This document shows, piece by piece, positions 27,465 to 36,575 of a stretch of 64,000 nucleotides of DNA. Both the position numbers and the translations under genes were made by a program. Under the pieces are notes generated by a model, which made no database searches, was not told the origin of the DNA, and saw nothing but the letters and a program-made list of their open reading frames with translations. Source of the DNA: Tepidiforma bonchosmolovskayae (GTDB lineage Bacteria > Chloroflexota > Dehalococcoidia > Tepidiformales > Tepidiformaceae); NCBI RefSeq assembly GCF_008838325.1, contig NZ_CP042829.1, positions 2,542,001 to 2,606,000 on the forward strand, given 5' to 3'. How positions within the stretch are numbered: position 1 is the first letter of the stretch; each line of letters opens with the position of its first letter.

Positions 27465-28400
27465 ATGAACTTCGGCCTGCACATCGGCCAGCAGAACATC
27501 GCGATCGACGAGCTTCGCCGCCTCTGGCGGTGGGCCGACACCGCCGGATTCGACTGGGTTGACGTCTGGGACCACTTCTACGAGGCGCCCCCGGTCGACG
27601 GCAACGGAAGCTGTTTCGAGGCGACGACCTGCATGGCCGCCATGGCCTGCGAAACGTCGAACGTCAGGATCGGCGTGCTCGTCCTCGGCATGGGCTACCG
27701 GCACCCCGCCGTCCTCGCCAACGCCCTGTGCACCATCGACCACCTGAGCGGCGGCCGCCTCGAAATCGGCCTCGGCGCCGGCTGGCACGAGCCCGAGTAC
27801 CGGGCCTACGGCATCCCGTTCCCTCCGATTAGGGAGCGCCTGGACATGCTCGAAGAAGGCATCCAGGTGATTCGGCTCCTGACTACCCGGGACCGGTCCG
27901 ACTACCACGGCCGCTTCTACCGGCTTGAGAACGCCGCCTGCAATCCGAAGCCCGTCCAGCCCCGGCCGCGCATCTGGGTCGGGGGCAACGGCGAGCGGCG
28001 GACCCTCCGTATCGCCGCCCGCCATGCCGACGGCTGGAACACGCCGTACACCTCGCCCGAGGAGTTCGCGCGCCTCTCCAGTGTGCTCGACCGCTGGTGT
28101 GAGTCCGAGGGACGGGACCCGGCGTCCATTGAACGCACCGTGAATCTCTCCTTCCACATGGCTGCCCGCCCGTCCGACCTTCCCAGGGTCGAAGCGCAGT
28201 ACCGCCAGACGTGGGGTCCGGCCGCCGAGGCGATGCGCCTGCGGGGCGTGGTGACCGGGCTCCCCGGGCAGGCCGTCGACCTCGTCGGCCGGTACCGCGA
28301 TGCCGGCGCAGCCCGGGTCAATATCGCCATCCGTCCGCCGGTCGACTGGGACGCGCTCGCGGCGTGGACCGCAGAAGTTATTCCCGCGTTCGCCAGCTGA
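27465..28400 (+). CDS. LLM-class (luciferase-like) F420/FMN-dependent oxidoreductase
   Basis: The 311-residue TIM-barrel protein carries the hallmarks of the luciferase-like monooxygenase family: an N-terminal MNFGLHIGQQN, a WADTAGFDWVDVWDHF segment, RIGVLVLGMGYRHPAVLA, the GRLEIGLGAGWHEPEY motif and PRIWVGGNGERRTLRIAARHADGWN. Such segments are typical of members annotated as F420-dependent in Actinobacteria and Chloroflexota. Cofactor and substrate are not provable from sequence; F420 or FMN are both possible. It lies 33 nt after menE and could be cotranscribed. Confidence 0.82.
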   Translation: MNFGLHIGQQNIAIDELRRLWRWADTAGFDWVDVWDHFYEAPPVDGNGSCFEATTCMAAMACETSNVRIGVLVLGMGYRHPAVLANALCTIDHLSGGRLEIGLGAGWHEPEYRAYGIPFPPIRERLDMLEEGIQVIRLLTTRDRSDYHGRFYRLENAACNPKPVQPRPRIWVGGNGERRTLRIAARHADGWNTPYTSPEEFARLSSVLDRWCESEGRDPASIERTVNLSFHMAARPSDLPRVEAQYRQTWGPAAEAMRLRGVVTGLPGQAVDLVGRYRDAGAARVNIAIRPPVDWDALAAWTAEVIPAFAS

Positions 28401-28425
28401 CTGGCCGCCGCCCGCCGTCCGGCCG

Positions 28426-28440
28426 TACGATCAGGGAGTG
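28426..28440 (+). promoter_or_regulatory. Leaderless-type promoter of dxr
   Basis: TACGAT (28426-28431) is followed by exactly six bases and then the GTG start codon, so transcription should begin at or next to the start codon. No -35 consensus is seen. The purines AGGGA directly before GTG are too close to work as a normal ribosome site. Confidence 0.5.
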
Positions 28441-29592
28441 AAGCCCCCGTTGCGCGTCGCCGTCCTCGGCTCGACCGGGTCGATCGGCCGGCAGGCGCTC
28501 GATGTCATCGCCCGATTCCCGAACCGGTTCGCCGTGGCCGCGCTGGCTGCCGGCGCAAACGCCGACCTCCTCGCAGAGCAGGTCGCAGCGTTGCGGCCCC
28601 GCTACGTCTTCGCCGAACGGGGCTCGCCCCGGCTCGAGGAGGCCGCGGCCGCCGTCGGCGCACTGGTCGAACGTCCCGAAGCCGTTGCCGTCGCGCCGGA
28701 TGTGGACATTGTCCTCGTCGCGACGGCAGGTGCGGCGGGCCTGCTGCCGACGCTCGCCGCCCTGCGGATCGGCCGCCCCGTGGCAATCGCCAACAAAGAG
28801 GTGCTGGTCATGGCCGGCCACCTGGTCCGGGAGGCGATGCAGGCCGGCGGCGGCGAGCTGCGCCCGGTCGACAGCGAACATTCAGCCATCTGGCAGTGCC
28901 TCTGGGGCGAATCGCCGCGCGCAATCAGGCGAATTATCCTCACGGCCAGCGGCGGCGCCTTCCGGGACTTCTCCCGCGACCAGCTCGCCGCCGTGACCCC
29001 TGAACAGGCCCTTGACCACCCCACGTGGAAGATGGGCCGCAAGATTACCGTCGATTCCGCCACACTGGTGAACAAGGGGATGGAGACCATTGAGGCCATG
29101 TGGCTGTTCGATGTCCCGATGGACGCCGTCGACGTCGTGCTCCACCGGGAGTCAATCGTGCACAGCCTCGTGGAGTTCACGGACGGCAGCGTCAAGGCCC
29201 AGCTTGGCGTGCCGGATATGCGCCTTCCCATCCAGCTCGCCCTGAGCTACCCCGAACGGATGCCGGAGCCCCCGATGCCGCTCCTCGACCTCGCCGCCGT
29301 CGGCGCCCTGCACTTTGGCCGTCCCGACCTCGACCGCTTTCCCTGCCTGCGCCTCGCGATGGAGGCCGGCCGCATCGGCGGGACTGCTCCAGCCGCCATG
29401 GCTGCCGCGGACGAAGTTGCAGTGGAGCGCTTCCTCCGCCGCGAAATCGGCTTCCTCGATATCCCGCGCGTGATCGAACAGGTGCTCGAACAGCATCAGC
29501 CTGTCCCGGCCCCATCGCTCGATGAGGTGCTCGCGGCCGATGCCGAAGCCCGACGGATTGCGGCTGCAGTAGCCCCGGGGGTGCCGGCATGA
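28438..29592 (+). CDS. dxr: 1-Deoxy-D-xylulose 5-phosphate reductoisomerase
   Basis: DXR makes 2-C-methyl-D-erythritol 4-phosphate, the committed step of the MEP isoprenoid pathway. The protein has the NADPH motif VAVLGSTGSIGRQAL at the N-terminus, AIANKEVLVMAG, the metal and substrate motif RPVDSEHSAIWQ, the flexible loop TASGGAFRD and the KMGRKITVDSATLVNKG segment. GTG 28438 gives 384 residues, the normal length. It overlaps rseP by 4 nt (ATGA), a common dxr-rseP pairing. Confidence 0.96.
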   Translation: MKPPLRVAVLGSTGSIGRQALDVIARFPNRFAVAALAAGANADLLAEQVAALRPRYVFAERGSPRLEEAAAAVGALVERPEAVAVAPDVDIVLVATAGAAGLLPTLAALRIGRPVAIANKEVLVMAGHLVREAMQAGGGELRPVDSEHSAIWQCLWGESPRAIRRIILTASGGAFRDFSRDQLAAVTPEQALDHPTWKMGRKITVDSATLVNKGMETIEAMWLFDVPMDAVDVVLHRESIVHSLVEFTDGSVKAQLGVPDMRLPIQLALSYPERMPEPPMPLLDLAAVGALHFGRPDLDRFPCLRLAMEAGRIGGTAPAAMAAADEVAVERFLRREIGFLDIPRVIEQVLEQHQPVPAPSLDEVLAADAEARRIAAAVAPGVPA

Positions 29593-30776
29593 CCTTTCTC
29601 GCCATCGACCCGCTCGCCATCCTGCAGGCTGCGGTGCCGTTCCTCGGCATGCTCGTCGTGCTCGTCGTCATCCACGAGTTCGGACACTTCCTCGCTGCGA
29701 AGGCGTTCGGCATCAAGGTGCTCGAGTTCGGCATCGGCTTTCCGCCGCGCGCCTGGACGTTCCTCCGCAAGGGCGAGACCGAGTACACGCTGAACTGGCT
29801 TCCGATTGGCGGTTTCGTCCGCCTCCTCGGCGAGGAGGACCCGTCCGACCCCCGCAGCCTCGCGGCCCAGGCGGCCTGGAAGCGGCTCGTCGTCATGTCC
29901 GCCGGCGTTGTAATGAACTTCGCTCTGGCCATCATCCTGCTTGCTGTCGGGTTCATGGTTCCGCGCGAACGGGCCCTGACGATGGCGCAGATTATCGAAG
30001 TTGCACCGGGTTCCCCGGCCGCTGAGGCGCGGGTCGAAGGGGTCATGCGGGACGGCTCGGCGCCGAAGCAGGGCCTCCAGCCGGGCGATATCGTGCTCGA
30101 GGTCGAAGGCAAGGAAGTCCGCAACACGTCCGAACTCGTCTACGCCAACCGCCTGAACCTCGGAAAGACGCAGAAATGGATCATCAATCGCGGAGGGGCG
30201 ACCCTTACCGCCTACGTCTACGCCCGCTGGGACCCGCCTCCGGGACAGGGTCCGACCGGCATCCGGATTGGCGCGCCGTCGACCTGCGCCATCGACGCCG
30301 ACGGCAACCCGACGAACTGCCAGCTGCTCTACCCCTACACGGAAAAAGTCTGGGATTGGCCGTGGGTCGCCTTCCCCAAAGCTTTCGTTTCGCTCCGGGA
30401 GACGTTCCAGCTCACGGTCAACGAAGTCCGGGTGATGATTTCCGGCACCTCTGGCGCCTCGATGTCCAGCGGTCAGCCCGCGCTCACCGGCCCGGTCGGC
30501 ATCGCCGAGACGACCGGCGCAATCATCGACGAGCAGGGCTGGCGGCCGCTCATCGAACTCGCTGCCCTGCTCAGCCTGAACCTCGCCATCTTCAACGCCC
30601 TCCCCATCCCGATGCTCGATGGCGGACGCATGCTGTTCGTCGTCATTGAAATCCTGCGCGGCGGCCGGCGCATCTCGCCGGAGAAGGAGGCGCTGGTTCA
30701 CTTCATGGGCTTCGCCCTCCTCCTGTTCGGCGTGCTCGTAGTCACCTACTTCGATATCGCCCGGATCGTGAGCTGA
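29589..30776 (+). CDS. rseP: RseP-type site-2 membrane metalloprotease
   Basis: This intramembrane zinc protease cuts single-pass membrane proteins such as anti-sigma factors. The 395-residue protein has the zinc motif HEFGH (residues 29-33) inside the first membrane helix, a PDZ domain in the middle (GSPAAEARVEGV to LQPGDIVLEVEG), and the third ligand in the NALPIPMLDGGR motif near the C-terminus. At least four membrane segments are visible. No anti-sigma factor partner is in the window. It overlaps dxr by 4 nt and the following gene by one base (TGATG). Confidence 0.94.
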   Translation: MTFLAIDPLAILQAAVPFLGMLVVLVVIHEFGHFLAAKAFGIKVLEFGIGFPPRAWTFLRKGETEYTLNWLPIGGFVRLLGEEDPSDPRSLAAQAAWKRLVVMSAGVVMNFALAIILLAVGFMVPRERALTMAQIIEVAPGSPAAEARVEGVMRDGSAPKQGLQPGDIVLEVEGKEVRNTSELVYANRLNLGKTQKWIINRGGATLTAYVYARWDPPPGQGPTGIRIGAPSTCAIDADGNPTNCQLLYPYTEKVWDWPWVAFPKAFVSLRETFQLTVNEVRVMISGTSGASMSSGQPALTGPVGIAETTGAIIDEQGWRPLIELAALLSLNLAIFNALPIPMLDGGRMLFVVIEILRGGRRISPEKEALVHFMGFALLLFGVLVVTYFDIARIVS

Positions 30777-31084
30777 TGTACACGGCAATCTTTGTCGGCC
30801 TCTACCTCGCGGGCTGGGCTACGCTCGCCTTTCTGCCCTGGCTCGGGTGGAGCGTCGCGACCCGCGGCCGGGCCGGCCTCTGGAACCTGCCGCTCTGCCT
30901 GGCGGCCGGGGTCACTGCCGGGCTCGCTGTGCCGCTCCTCGGCGCCACCGGGTGGGGAGGATTCTGGCTGAGCTTCGCGCTCGCCTTTGTCGTTCCGCTT
31001 GGACTGCTCGCGGCACGCCACTGGGCGCGTTTGCCGCAGCCGGCCGCGAGCCCGGCGCCCGGGAGGCCGCCGCAGCGCTCATGA
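30776..31084 (+). CDS. Small membrane protein of unknown function
   Basis: The 102-residue product has three hydrophobic segments (roughly residues 3-25, 36-56 and 62-82) and a short proline- and arginine-rich tail. I do not recognise a family. The ATG overlaps the rseP stop by one base (TGATG), and its own stop overlaps the next start (ATGA), so it is translated as part of the dxr-rseP transcript. An accessory role for rseP is possible but unsupported. Confidence 0.6.
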   Translation: MYTAIFVGLYLAGWATLAFLPWLGWSVATRGRAGLWNLPLCLAAGVTAGLAVPLLGATGWGGFWLSFALAFVVPLGLLAARHWARLPQPAASPAPGRPPQRS

Positions 31085-32001
31085 GCCAGTTCGCCCTTTC
31101 GACGATGTTCGCCCAGCAGCCGCGCTTCGAGGACGGCGCCGGCTTCGCCCGCTTCGCCGCCGAAGCCGGTTACGACGCCGTCGAAATCAGCCACTCGACG
31201 CCGGCCGCGAAGGTCGCCGCCATTCGCGCGGCGAGGGTGCTCCCGATCGTCTCGATTCACCAGCCTGCGCCGTACGAACGGCTCCCAAACGGGCGGGGCA
31301 ACGGGAGCCTGAATCTTGCCGCGCTCGATGAGGATGAGCGGCGCCAGGCGGTTGCGGCCGCTGCCCGGTCCATCGACCTGGCGGCCGAGGTCGGCGCCCG
31401 GCGGGTGGTCGTCCACCTGGGCCATGTGGGCACGGTGTCCGAACAGTTCGAGGAAGAGCTTGCCCTGCGCCGCGCCTTCGACGCCGGGGAACGGGAGAGC
31501 GCACGGGTTAGGGAACTGCGCGAGGCGCTCATCGCCCGGAGGGCTGCGACCGCCGGGCCGCACCTCGCTGCTGCCCGGCGGTCGCTCCAGGAGCTGGTTG
31601 CCCTCGCCCGGCCCCGCGGCATCGCCATCGGCATCGAAAACCGTTACCACTACCACGAGATCCCGCACCCCGACGAGTACGCGCAGCTTCTCGATGGGTT
31701 CGCGCCCGAGGAGGCCGGCTACTGGCACGACGTCGGCCATGCTGAGGTGCTCCACCGGCTCGGACTCATCGACCGGCACGCCTGGCTCGACCGCTGGTCG
31801 GGCCGGTGCATCGGCGCCCACCTCCACGATGTCGAAGGCATCGGCGACCATCGCGCCCCGGGCGACGGCGACGTCTCCTGGGAGTATGTCGTCCAGGGCA
31901 TCCGGCACCTGTCGTCGTTCACGCTCGAAATCAACCAGCACCAGCCCGACGAGCGGGTCCGCGCGGCCCGCGGTTTCCTGGCTGGCGTCGGGCTCGGCTA
32001 A
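31081..32001 (+). CDS. Xylose isomerase-like TIM-barrel sugar phosphate isomerase/epimerase family protein
   Basis: The 306-residue protein has the AP endonuclease 2/xylose isomerase-like barrel: FARFAAEAGYDAVEIS near the N-terminus, VHLGHVGTV, the metal ligand glutamate in IAIGIENRYHYHEIP, YWHDVGHAEVLHRLG, the IGAHLHDVEG motif and FTLEINQHQP. These positions correspond to the metal ligands of the family. Substrates range from sugars to inositols, so no reaction is assigned. Its last codons overlap nadC, transcribed toward it, by 4 nt. Confidence 0.8.
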   Translation: MSQFALSTMFAQQPRFEDGAGFARFAAEAGYDAVEISHSTPAAKVAAIRAARVLPIVSIHQPAPYERLPNGRGNGSLNLAALDEDERRQAVAAAARSIDLAAEVGARRVVVHLGHVGTVSEQFEEELALRRAFDAGERESARVRELREALIARRAATAGPHLAAARRSLQELVALARPRGIAIGIENRYHYHEIPHPDEYAQLLDGFAPEEAGYWHDVGHAEVLHRLGLIDRHAWLDRWSGRCIGAHLHDVEGIGDHRAPGDGDVSWEYVVQGIRHLSSFTLEINQHQPDERVRAARGFLAGVGLG

Positions 32002-32852
32002 AACTCGAGCTCGAGGCTGATGTCCAGGGCGCGGGCGCTGTGGGTGAGCGCCCCGACCGAGATTGCATCGACGCCCGTCTCTGCGATTGCGCGCACGGTG
32101 TCGAGGCGGACGCCGCCCGAGGCCTCGAGCCTGGCCCGCCCGGCCACCCGCCGCACTGCCTCCGCCATCTCCTCGCGGGTCATGTTGTCGAGAAGAATCC
32201 ACTCCGGCTGTGCGGCGAGCGCCTCCTCCAGCTGCTCGAGCCGGTCGATTTCAATCTCGATCGCGATGCCGGGGCGAAGCGCGCGGATGGCGGCCGCCGC
32301 TTCGGCCAGTGTTCGCCCCTCTCTTCGAATCGCTTCGCGGTGGTTGTCCTTGATCATCGCCATCGCAGCGAGGTCGCGCCGGTGATTGGTGCCGCCGCCG
32401 CACCTGACTGCGTACTTCTCGAGGTCGCGCAGGCCGGGGGTGGTCTTCCGGGTGTCCAGGACGCGGACGCCGGTGCCGGCAACCGTATCGACGAAGGCCC
32501 GCGTCAGGGTTGCGGTGCCGCACATCCGCTGCAGGAAATTGAGCGCCACACGCTCCGCCTGGAGGAGCGCCCGCACCGGTCCCTCGACGGTCGCAAGATG
32601 GTCCCCCCGGGTGAACCGGTCCCCGTCCTGCACGTGCGGGGTAGACCGGCAGCGGCTGTCGAGGAGGCGGAAGCAGGCCGCCGCCACGTCGAGCCCTGCC
32701 GCGACGCCGCCTTCTTTTGCGAGGAACGTCGCCCTGCCCTCCAGGCCGGGGTCCACGGTCGCGAGCGTCGTAACATCGTCGAACGCGCGGTCTTCGTTGA
32801 GGGCAGCTCGCACCACCGCCTCAATCACTGCCGGGTCGAGCGGATCAAGCAC
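31998..32852 (-). CDS. nadC: Nicotinate-nucleotide pyrophosphorylase (carboxylating)
   Basis: NadC turns quinolinate and PRPP into nicotinate mononucleotide, CO2 and pyrophosphate, in de novo NAD synthesis. The 284-residue protein has the N-terminal VRAALNEDRAFDDVT segment, the catalytic-region motif LNFLQRMCGTATLTR, DTRKTTPGLRDLEKYAVRCGGG with the conserved basic residues, and the IEIEIDRLEQLEEAL and ASGGVRLDTVR barrel strands. GTG 32852 lies inside the end of nadB (8-nt overlap). nadA is not in the window. Confidence 0.95.
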   Translation of the reverse strand: MLDPLDPAVIEAVVRAALNEDRAFDDVTTLATVDPGLEGRATFLAKEGGVAAGLDVAAACFRLLDSRCRSTPHVQDGDRFTRGDHLATVEGPVRALLQAERVALNFLQRMCGTATLTRAFVDTVAGTGVRVLDTRKTTPGLRDLEKYAVRCGGGTNHRRDLAAMAMIKDNHREAIRREGRTLAEAAAAIRALRPGIAIEIEIDRLEQLEEALAAQPEWILLDNMTREEMAEAVRRVAGRARLEASGGVRLDTVRAIAETGVDAISVGALTHSARALDISLELEF

Positions 32853-34389
32853 GGATGAACACCTGCCGTCGGCGCCAGTGTGCGTCGTCGCGCTCGGGGT
32901 AGTCGCTCCGGTAGTGGCCGCCGCGGCTCTCCGTCCGGCGCAACGCGGCTGTGAGCATAAGGGCCGCGACGGTGGTCATCTGCTGCCGTTCAAACTCCTC
33001 CCGGGTGCATACCGCCGCCAGGCGGGCCGGCCATCCCGCGATAGTCCGCAGCCCCCGCTCGAGCCCGGGCCCGTCTCGTTCGATCCCGGCGCACTCCCAC
33101 ATCATCGCCTGGAGCTCGCGGTGCGACGGCGCGGCAGTCGCAGGGGCGGGGAAGGGGATGCGGTCCGGCGTGGCCGGCGCTGCTCCGCCGCCTCCCGCGG
33201 CGAGGTGCTCCACCACCCGCTTGCCGAAGACGACGGTTTCCATCAGGGAGTTGCTCGCCAGCCGGTTGGCGCCATGCACGCCGGTGCAGGCGCACTCGCC
33301 GCACGCGTACAGCCGGGCGACCGTCGTTCGGCCCCAGGTGTCGGTCCGCACGCCCCCCATCAGGTAGTGGGCCGCCGGGGCCACCGGGATGGGGTCCACC
33401 CGCATGTCGATGCCCGCCTCCATGCAGTGGGCAAAGATGGCCGGAAACCGCGCCGCCAGATCGACGGACTTGAGCCCGGTGCAGTCGAGATAGACGTGGT
33501 CACTTCCCTCCCGGCGCATCTCCCGGACGATTGCCCGTGAGACGACGTCGCGCGGCGCAAGGTCTGCGAGCGGGTGGTACCGCTGCATGAACGCCTCGCC
33601 CGCAAGATTTCGGAGCACGGCCCCCTCGCCCCTGACCGCTTCCGAGATCAGAAACGTGGGAAGGCCGGGCACCCGCAGGGCCGTGGGGTGGAACTGGTAG
33701 AACTCGATGTCGGCAATCTCCGCGCCTGCGTCGAAGGCGAGCGCCACGCCATCGCCTGTCGCCACCTCTGGATTGGTCGTGTGCGAAAAGAGCTGCCCGG
33801 CCCCGCCGGTGCCGAGGACAATGGCATCGCCTTCGTACCACTCCCGCTCGCCGGTTTGGAGGTGGACCGCCTCGACGCCGTGCGCCTCGCCTTCCTCGAC
33901 CGCCAGCCGCGTGACAAGCGTGTGGTCGAGGATGGTGATTGCGGGATCCATCGCGGCTGCCGAAAGCGCCGTCTCGATCTCCGCACCGGTCCGGTCCCCG
34001 CCGGCGTGCAGGACACGCGCGCGGCTGTGGGCGGCCTCTCGGCCGAGCGCAACCTCGCCGCCCAGCGAGTCGAACGACACGCCGTACCGCACGAGGTCGC
34101 GGATGCGCGCCGGCGCCTCGTAGCAGAGGATGCGGGCCGCTTCTTCGTCGACGAGCCCGGCCCCGGCCGCAATCGTGTCAGCAAGGTGCTGTTCCGGGGA
34201 ATCGAGCGGGCCGACCGCGGCCGCGATGCCGCCCTGCGCCCAGCGGGTGTTGCAGTCGTCGATGCTGCCCTTGGTGAGAACCAGCACCGGGCCGAGCCGC
34301 CGGGCTTCGAGTGCGACGAACAATCCCGAGATCCCGCTGCCGACCACGATGACCGCGTACCGCCTCCGGGTCCCGGGAGCGCCTGTCAT
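32845..34389 (-). CDS. nadB: L-aspartate oxidase
   Basis: NadB is the FAD enzyme that oxidises L-aspartate to iminoaspartate, the first step toward quinolinate. The protein has the FAD-binding VIVVGSGISGLFVAL motif, a TRWAQGGIAAAV loop, the HSRARVLHAGGDRTG segment and the VARLYACGECACTGVHGANRLASNSL signature. The ATG at 34389 gives 514 residues, the usual length, and starts just before the FAD motif. A longer reading adds 21 residues without family support. The promoter layout at this start predicts a leaderless transcript. Confidence 0.95.
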   Translation of the reverse strand: MTGAPGTRRRYAVIVVGSGISGLFVALEARRLGPVLVLTKGSIDDCNTRWAQGGIAAAVGPLDSPEQHLADTIAAGAGLVDEEAARILCYEAPARIRDLVRYGVSFDSLGGEVALGREAAHSRARVLHAGGDRTGAEIETALSAAAMDPAITILDHTLVTRLAVEEGEAHGVEAVHLQTGEREWYEGDAIVLGTGGAGQLFSHTTNPEVATGDGVALAFDAGAEIADIEFYQFHPTALRVPGLPTFLISEAVRGEGAVLRNLAGEAFMQRYHPLADLAPRDVVSRAIVREMRREGSDHVYLDCTGLKSVDLAARFPAIFAHCMEAGIDMRVDPIPVAPAAHYLMGGVRTDTWGRTTVARLYACGECACTGVHGANRLASNSLMETVVFGKRVVEHLAAGGGGAAPATPDRIPFPAPATAAPSHRELQAMMWECAGIERDGPGLERGLRTIAGWPARLAAVCTREEFERQQMTTVAALMLTAALRRTESRGGHYRSDYPERDDAHWRRRQVFIRA

Positions 34390-34425
34390 GCAGTTAGTGT
34401 ACGGGCTACACGAAGTCCCCACCAA
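34390..34425 (-). promoter_or_regulatory. Leaderless-type promoter of nadB
   Basis: On the minus strand a -35 TTGGTG (34425 to 34420) is followed after 18 bp by the -10 TACACT (34401 to 34396). The -10 box lies six bases from the ATG at 34389, so the mRNA probably starts at the initiation codon itself. Confidence 0.6.
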
Positions 34426-34509
34426 CACGACATCCGGTTCGCCTGTCGGCACGGGCCCCGGTATGCTGTGGAGCTATCGAAATTCCTGAGAGAAGTAAAG
34501 GCCCCTACG

Positions 34510-36060
34510 ATGTTTTCCAAGGTCCTGGTAGCGAACCGCGGCGAAATCGCGCTCCGCATCGTCCGCGGCCTTCGTGACCTCGATATTCGGTCGGTGGCCG
34601 TCTACTCCGATGTGGACCGCCTGTCGCAGCACGTCCGCTATGCGGACGAGGCGCACTACATCGGGCCGGCAGACGCCCGCCAGAGCTACCTCAACGTCGA
34701 GCGCATCATCGATGTCGCCAAGCGGTGCGGCGCCGATGCCGTCCACCCCGGTTACGGATTCCTCGCCGAGAACGCCGAATTCGCCGAAGCCTGCGAACAG
34801 GCCGGCCTCGTCTTTATCGGCCCGTCGCCGGAATCCATCCGCCGCCTGGGCGACAAGATCGAGGCCCGCCGCATCGCTGAGCAGGCTGGGGTTCCCGTGC
34901 TGCCAGGGAGCGGCGAGCTGACCTCGGTCGATGAAGCGCTTGCGTACGCCGAGCGCATCGGCTACCCGGTGATGATTAAAGCCGCCGCGGGCGGGGGCGG
35001 GCGCGGCATCCGGCTCATCGAGACGCCCGAAGAGCTTCCCGGCGCTGCCGCGCGCGCCATGCAGGAAGCCGCCGCCGCATTCGGCAACCCGGCCATCTAC
35101 GTCGAAAAGAACCTGAAGCGCGTCCGCCACATCGAGGTGCAGGTCATCGGCGACCGCTACGGCAACATCGTGCCGCTTGGCGAGCGCGAGTGCTCGATCC
35201 AGCGGCGCCATCAAAAAATCATCGAAGAGTGCCCATCGGTCGCGGTCAGCCCCCAGCTCCGGCGGACGCTCTCGCGCGCAGCGGTGCGCATCGCGCGTGC
35301 CGCCAATTACCATAACGTCGGAACAGTGGAGTTCCTGCTCGACGAAGGCGGGCACCATTACTTCCTCGAAATGAACACCCGGCTGCAGGTCGAACACCCG
35401 GTCACCGAAATCGTCACCGGCACCGACCTTGTCAAAGACCAGATCATCGTCGCGGCCGGCGAAGAGCTTCCCTACGAAGAGGCCGACCTCCTGACCCGCG
35501 GCTGGGCGATCGAGTGCCGCATCGTCGCCGAAGACCCGTTCAACAACTTCCTGCCGTCGGTCGGGCGGGTCGTCTTTGCGCGCGAACCGGCGGGCCCGGG
35601 CATCCGCGTCGAAAGCGCCCTCTACGACGGCATGGAAGTGACGCCGTACTACGACTCCCTCCTGGCCAAGGTCACTGCCTGGGGCCGGAACCGCGAAGGC
35701 GCCCGCCAGCGCATGAAGCGCGCCCTCGCCGAGTTTCGCGTCGTCGGCGTCGCCACGAACATCCCCTACCTCCAGCAAATCCTCGACCTCCCCGATTTCA
35801 TCGCCGGCGACATCGATACCGGCTTCCTCGACCGGAACCAGGTGCTCGCGGAGGAACACTACGAGGAGCAGCGGCGAGCCGCCGAAATCGCTGCCCTCCT
35901 GCTGGTCACCGTCGGCGAGCGGGACTCCGGCGACCGGCCGCTCAACGGACAGGCCGCGCCGACCAACGGCTACCGCGCGCAGATCGGCGCCTGGCGGCGC
36001 CAGCAGAGCGCTTCGACCCTCGCAGGAGGTGGCATGGGCCGATGGCCGAGAAGTTTCTAG
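34510..36060 (+). CDS. accC: Biotin carboxylase subunit (AccC type)
   Basis: The enzyme carboxylates biotin on a carrier using ATP and bicarbonate. The 516-residue protein has the N-terminal VLVANRGEIALRIVRG, the ADAVHPGYGFLAENAEFA loop, the ATP-grasp glycine loop GGGGRGIR, and the late EMNTRLQVEHPVTE with the catalytic arginine. It is about 65 residues longer than E. coli AccC, the extra part being a charged tail, as in acyl-CoA or pyruvate carboxylase BC subunits. A GAGAGAAG site precedes the ATG. The next gene, a biotin carrier, begins inside its end. No carboxyltransferase subunit lies in the window, so the acceptor (acetyl-CoA or another acyl-CoA) is open. Confidence 0.92.
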   Translation: MFSKVLVANRGEIALRIVRGLRDLDIRSVAVYSDVDRLSQHVRYADEAHYIGPADARQSYLNVERIIDVAKRCGADAVHPGYGFLAENAEFAEACEQAGLVFIGPSPESIRRLGDKIEARRIAEQAGVPVLPGSGELTSVDEALAYAERIGYPVMIKAAAGGGGRGIRLIETPEELPGAAARAMQEAAAAFGNPAIYVEKNLKRVRHIEVQVIGDRYGNIVPLGERECSIQRRHQKIIEECPSVAVSPQLRRTLSRAAVRIARAANYHNVGTVEFLLDEGGHHYFLEMNTRLQVEHPVTEIVTGTDLVKDQIIVAAGEELPYEEADLLTRGWAIECRIVAEDPFNNFLPSVGRVVFAREPAGPGIRVESALYDGMEVTPYYDSLLAKVTAWGRNREGARQRMKRALAEFRVVGVATNIPYLQQILDLPDFIAGDIDTGFLDRNQVLAEEHYEEQRRAAEIAALLLVTVGERDSGDRPLNGQAAPTNGYRAQIGAWRRQQSASTLAGGGMGRWPRSF

Positions 36061-36560
36061 TCCGCACCGAGGACTCGTTCGAAGCGTACGAAATCGAGCG
36101 GCACGAAACGGGCGTCCGTGTCCGGCGCGAAGGCGAAGAACACTGGACCGAGGTCGAGCTCCACCGTGTCGGCGACTCGCAGCTGTACCTGCTGATGCTT
36201 GAGCATCGGCCCGTGGAGATTTACCTCGAACGTCGCCGCGGCGGCGCCCGCGCCACCATCGGCCGGCACGGGTTCGACTTCAAGGTCGAGCGCTGGCGCC
36301 CGCAGGCCGCGAAACTGGCCGCGCAGCAGGTCCAGACCGGTCTCCGGCGCATCACCGCGCCGATGACCGGCTCGATCATCGAGGTGCGCTGCCGGCCGGG
36401 AGACCAGGTGGCGCAGGGCGATGTTCTTCTCGTTATCGAGTCGATGAAGATGAACAACGAACTCCGCTCGCCCGCGGCCGGCGTTGTTGAGCAGGTCGCC
36501 GTCGCAAACGGCCAGCGTGTCAATGCCGGGGACCTGCTCGTTGCCCTCCACGTCAGCTGA
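36042..36560 (+). CDS. Biotin carboxyl carrier protein with N-terminal BT-like domain
   Basis: The C-terminal third is a biotinyl/lipoyl domain with the biotin lysine K136 in ESMKMN, flanked by ITAPMTGSI and RSPAAGVV. The first 95 residues form a beta-rich region (FLVRTEDSFEAYEIERHETG and a YLLMLEHRPVEIYLERRRGG strand pair) that resembles the BT domain linking carboxylase and carrier parts in acyl-CoA carboxylase alpha chains. The gene starts at ATG 36042 with an AGGAGG ribosome site (36024-36029) inside accC, overlapping it by 19 nt. Length is 172 residues. It would act with the upstream biotin carboxylase. Confidence 0.88.
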   Translation: MAEKFLVRTEDSFEAYEIERHETGVRVRREGEEHWTEVELHRVGDSQLYLLMLEHRPVEIYLERRRGGARATIGRHGFDFKVERWRPQAAKLAAQQVQTGLRRITAPMTGSIIEVRCRPGDQVAQGDVLLVIESMKMNNELRSPAAGVVEQVAVANGQRVNAGDLLVALHVS

Positions 36561-36575
36561 ACCGCATTCGGGCTA

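Noticed and set aside
26010-28157. A 715-codon open frame opposite menE and the LLM oxidoreductase
   Set aside because: Antisense shadow of two clear genes, with no domain and no ribosome site.
36024-36060. Frameshift splitting one long carboxylase gene into accC and the carrier gene
   Set aside because: The second gene has its own AGGAGG site and ATG inside the overlap, and both proteins are complete, so two genes are more likely than a broken one.
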